Shown here: positions 63,110 to 64,000 of the stretch, piece after piece
Position numbering within the stretch: position 1 is the first letter of the stretch
Layout: each line of letters begins with the position of its first letter
Assembly: GCA_020723485.1 (NCBI GenBank)
Contig: DYIU01000001.1
Location: 62,001-126,000, forward strand
DNA length: 64,000 nt
Direction of reading: 5' to 3'
Origin: Acidimicrobium ferrooxidans
Lineage (GTDB): Bacteria; Actinomycetota; Geothermincolia; Fen-727; Anoxymicrobiaceae
Made by a program: the position numbers and the translations under genes
Notes under the pieces: model-generated
The model's database searches: none
Told to the model about the DNA's origin: nothing
What the model saw: the letters and a program-made list of their open reading frames with translations, nothing else

Positions 63110-63511
63110 TCAGGGCTGGACGCGCCGTATCCCTTCGAGGCGGTCGAAGTCGCGGTCGTAACTGTATATCTCGCCCAACCCTTTCTTCCTCATCAGGCTC
63201 GCGTTGTAGGCATCGGCGAACGACAGCCTGCCTGAAGCGTATAGTCCGAGCGCCTCGCGGAAGACGTCCTTGTTGTCGAGCTGAAGACCGCGAAGCTCGA
63301 CCAGGGGCAGGACCAGGGACGACACTCTTTCCCTCGGCATCGAGTAGTAGCTTTCAAGAGTGAACACGATCTCGAATATCACGAGGGAGCTCGTTGCGAC
63401 GCGTTCATCGTTGCCCTCGACCCTCTTTAAAAGGGCGAGGGCTCGCCGGGCTTTCCTCTCGTCGTCGGCGGTGAGGTAGCGCAGGAACACGTTGGTGTCA
63501 ATGAAGCGCAC
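63110..63511 (-). CDS. vapC: VapC-type PIN-domain toxin
   Basis: 133 residues. PIN acidic residues are in MRFIDTNVFLRYL, IFEIVFTLESYY, SFADAYNA and SYDRDFDR. It is preceded by an AbrB-type antitoxin gene 4 bases upstream. It is probably a ribonuclease toxin of a second TA locus in this window. Confidence 0.87.
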   Translation of the reverse strand: MRFIDTNVFLRYLTADDERKARRALALLKRVEGNDERVATSSLVIFEIVFTLESYYSMPRERVSSLVLPLVELRGLQLDNKDVFREALGLYASGRLSFADAYNASLMRKKGLGEIYSYDRDFDRLEGIRRVQP

Positions 63512-63515
63512 GTTC

Positions 63516-63779
63516 TCAGCTCTCCCCGGCGGTCTCGTCGGCCACGCCTGCCTCGAACGCTTTCCGCGCCTTGCGGAAGTCCTCCGGACGGGAGCGGGGC
63601 GGTACGGAACCGTAGTTCGCCTCGAGCGAAGAGGGGAGCGGCACGACGACGACCTCGCCCCCGGTGACCCTGAAGCTCACCTGGTCACCGGGACCGATCC
63701 CCAGAAAATCCCTTATCTCTTTTGGCAGGGTTACCTGCGACTTGCTGGTCAGCTTCACGCGTTCGGCTCTTCGACCCAT
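63516..63779 (-). CDS. AbrB/MazE-type antitoxin
   Basis: 87 residues. The swapped-hairpin DNA-binding domain is KLTSKSQVTLPKEIRDFLGI then GDQVSFRV; the C-terminal part would bind the PIN toxin. Three direct repeats in the upstream DNA are the likely operator. Confidence 0.87.
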   Translation of the reverse strand: MGRRAERVKLTSKSQVTLPKEIRDFLGIGPGDQVSFRVTGGEVVVVPLPSSLEANYGSVPPRSRPEDFRKARKAFEAGVADETAGES

Positions 63780-63790
63780 TTCCGCTCCAA

Positions 63791-63834
63791 TGTAATACTA
63801 TCCGTCATTGTAATACCATCGTATATTGTAATAC
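63791..63834 (-). promoter_or_regulatory. Triple direct-repeat operator of the AbrB/VapC locus
   Basis: TGTAATAC occurs at 63791, 63809 and 63827, spaced exactly 18 bases. The third copy extends to the palindrome GTAAT-AC-ATTAC. The stretch is AT-rich and adjacent to the antitoxin start. Confidence 0.65.
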
Positions 63835-63861
63835 ATTACGAGCGGTTTCGCTATCCGAATG

Positions 63862-63975
63862 AAACGCCGCGCCTTGGCCAAGGGGGCCCCGGCGCGACGC
63901 CTCTCCCGTTTTCAATGCCTGCCTCAGAAGCAGTGCAAGCTATGTGAGGATAGCAGACCAAGCAACGCGTGTCAA
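63862..63975 (-). ncRNA. Candidate short transcript or leader with consensus promoter and strong hairpin
   Basis: Read leftward: TTGACA (63975-63970), 17 bases, TATCCT (63952-63947), then after about 45 bases a 9-bp stem CGTCGCGCC/GGCGCGGCG (63899-63865) followed by TTTCATT. It may be a small RNA, or the distal promoter and leader of the AbrB/VapC locus. No known RNA family is recognised. Confidence 0.35.
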
Positions 63976-64000
63976 GTCAGGTTGCGGTCGTCTTTTCAAT

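Noticed and set aside
63791-63834. Short CRISPR array
   Set aside because: Only three 8-base repeats with 10-base gaps and no cas genes; they fit a promoter operator.

Overview
This 64 kb window is GC-rich chromosomal DNA that reads most naturally as a deep-branching, probably anaerobic member of the Actinomycetota. I infer this from a DUF3068 (PorA-family) protein, dodecin, AftD-like arabinosyltransferase-type membrane proteins, frequent ATA/AGG codons, many GTG/TTG starts with good Shine-Dalgarno sites, B12/radical-SAM and molybdenum-cofactor genes, and one apparent selenoprotein. This assignment is an inference. I saw no rRNA, tRNA, CRISPR array, prophage or transposase gene.

Layout. 1-6.5 kb: the N-terminal part of a secreted multicopper oxidase carrying surface repeats, a GAP/LysE-like exporter, a DUF2284 protein, an EamA transporter, a B12-binding radical SAM protein and an RRM RNA-binding protein. 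6.6-17.3 kb: the primary sigma factor RpoD, a GT2 glycosyltransferase, a GIDE/BAM-domain membrane protein, an adenylate-forming CoA ligase, a large secreted repeat protein framed by two near-identical palindromes, a DapA-superfamily aldolase, a VapBC pair and two exported proteins. 17.3-37.3 kb: a surface-glycan island with glycosyltransferases, methyltransferases, a TylF-type enzyme, a SPASM radical SAM protein, a CatB-type acetyltransferase and three large AftD-like membrane proteins, one of which is divided over two genes. Part of this island (about 28-32 kb) looks less GC-rich.

37.4-49.4 kb: a DUF3068 protein, dodecin, a Na,K-ATPase-like (type IIC) P-type ATPase broken by a one-base frameshift in a homopolymer, and the purine genes purL-purF-purM-purN-purH read leftward. 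49.4-53 kb: molybdenum-cofactor genes (fdhD, mobA, a MoaD/ThiS protein), a CheY-like regulator and an orphan ABC ATPase. 53-61.4 kb: a BrnT/CopG-like toxin-antitoxin pair coupled to DUF192 and acyltransferase genes, radC, an FGGY kinase, ychF, a duplicated C_GCAxxG_C_C redox protein with an in-frame TGA, and a DUF255 thioredoxin-fold protein. 61.5-64 kb: a small Cys-rich ORF, a metallophosphoesterase, a DUF6485 protein and an AbrB/VapC pair.

The most interesting item is the 58.4-59.4 kb gene. A TGA replaces the first conserved Cys of the first of two tandem C_GCAxxG_C_C domains, and it is followed at the right distance by a perfect 8-bp hairpin with a 3-nt loop beginning with G. It is therefore very likely a selenoprotein whose start and N-terminus would be lost by ordinary gene calling. 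Palindromic REP-like elements built around GGGGTCAG-type cores are scattered through the window, and two sit inside coding sequences.
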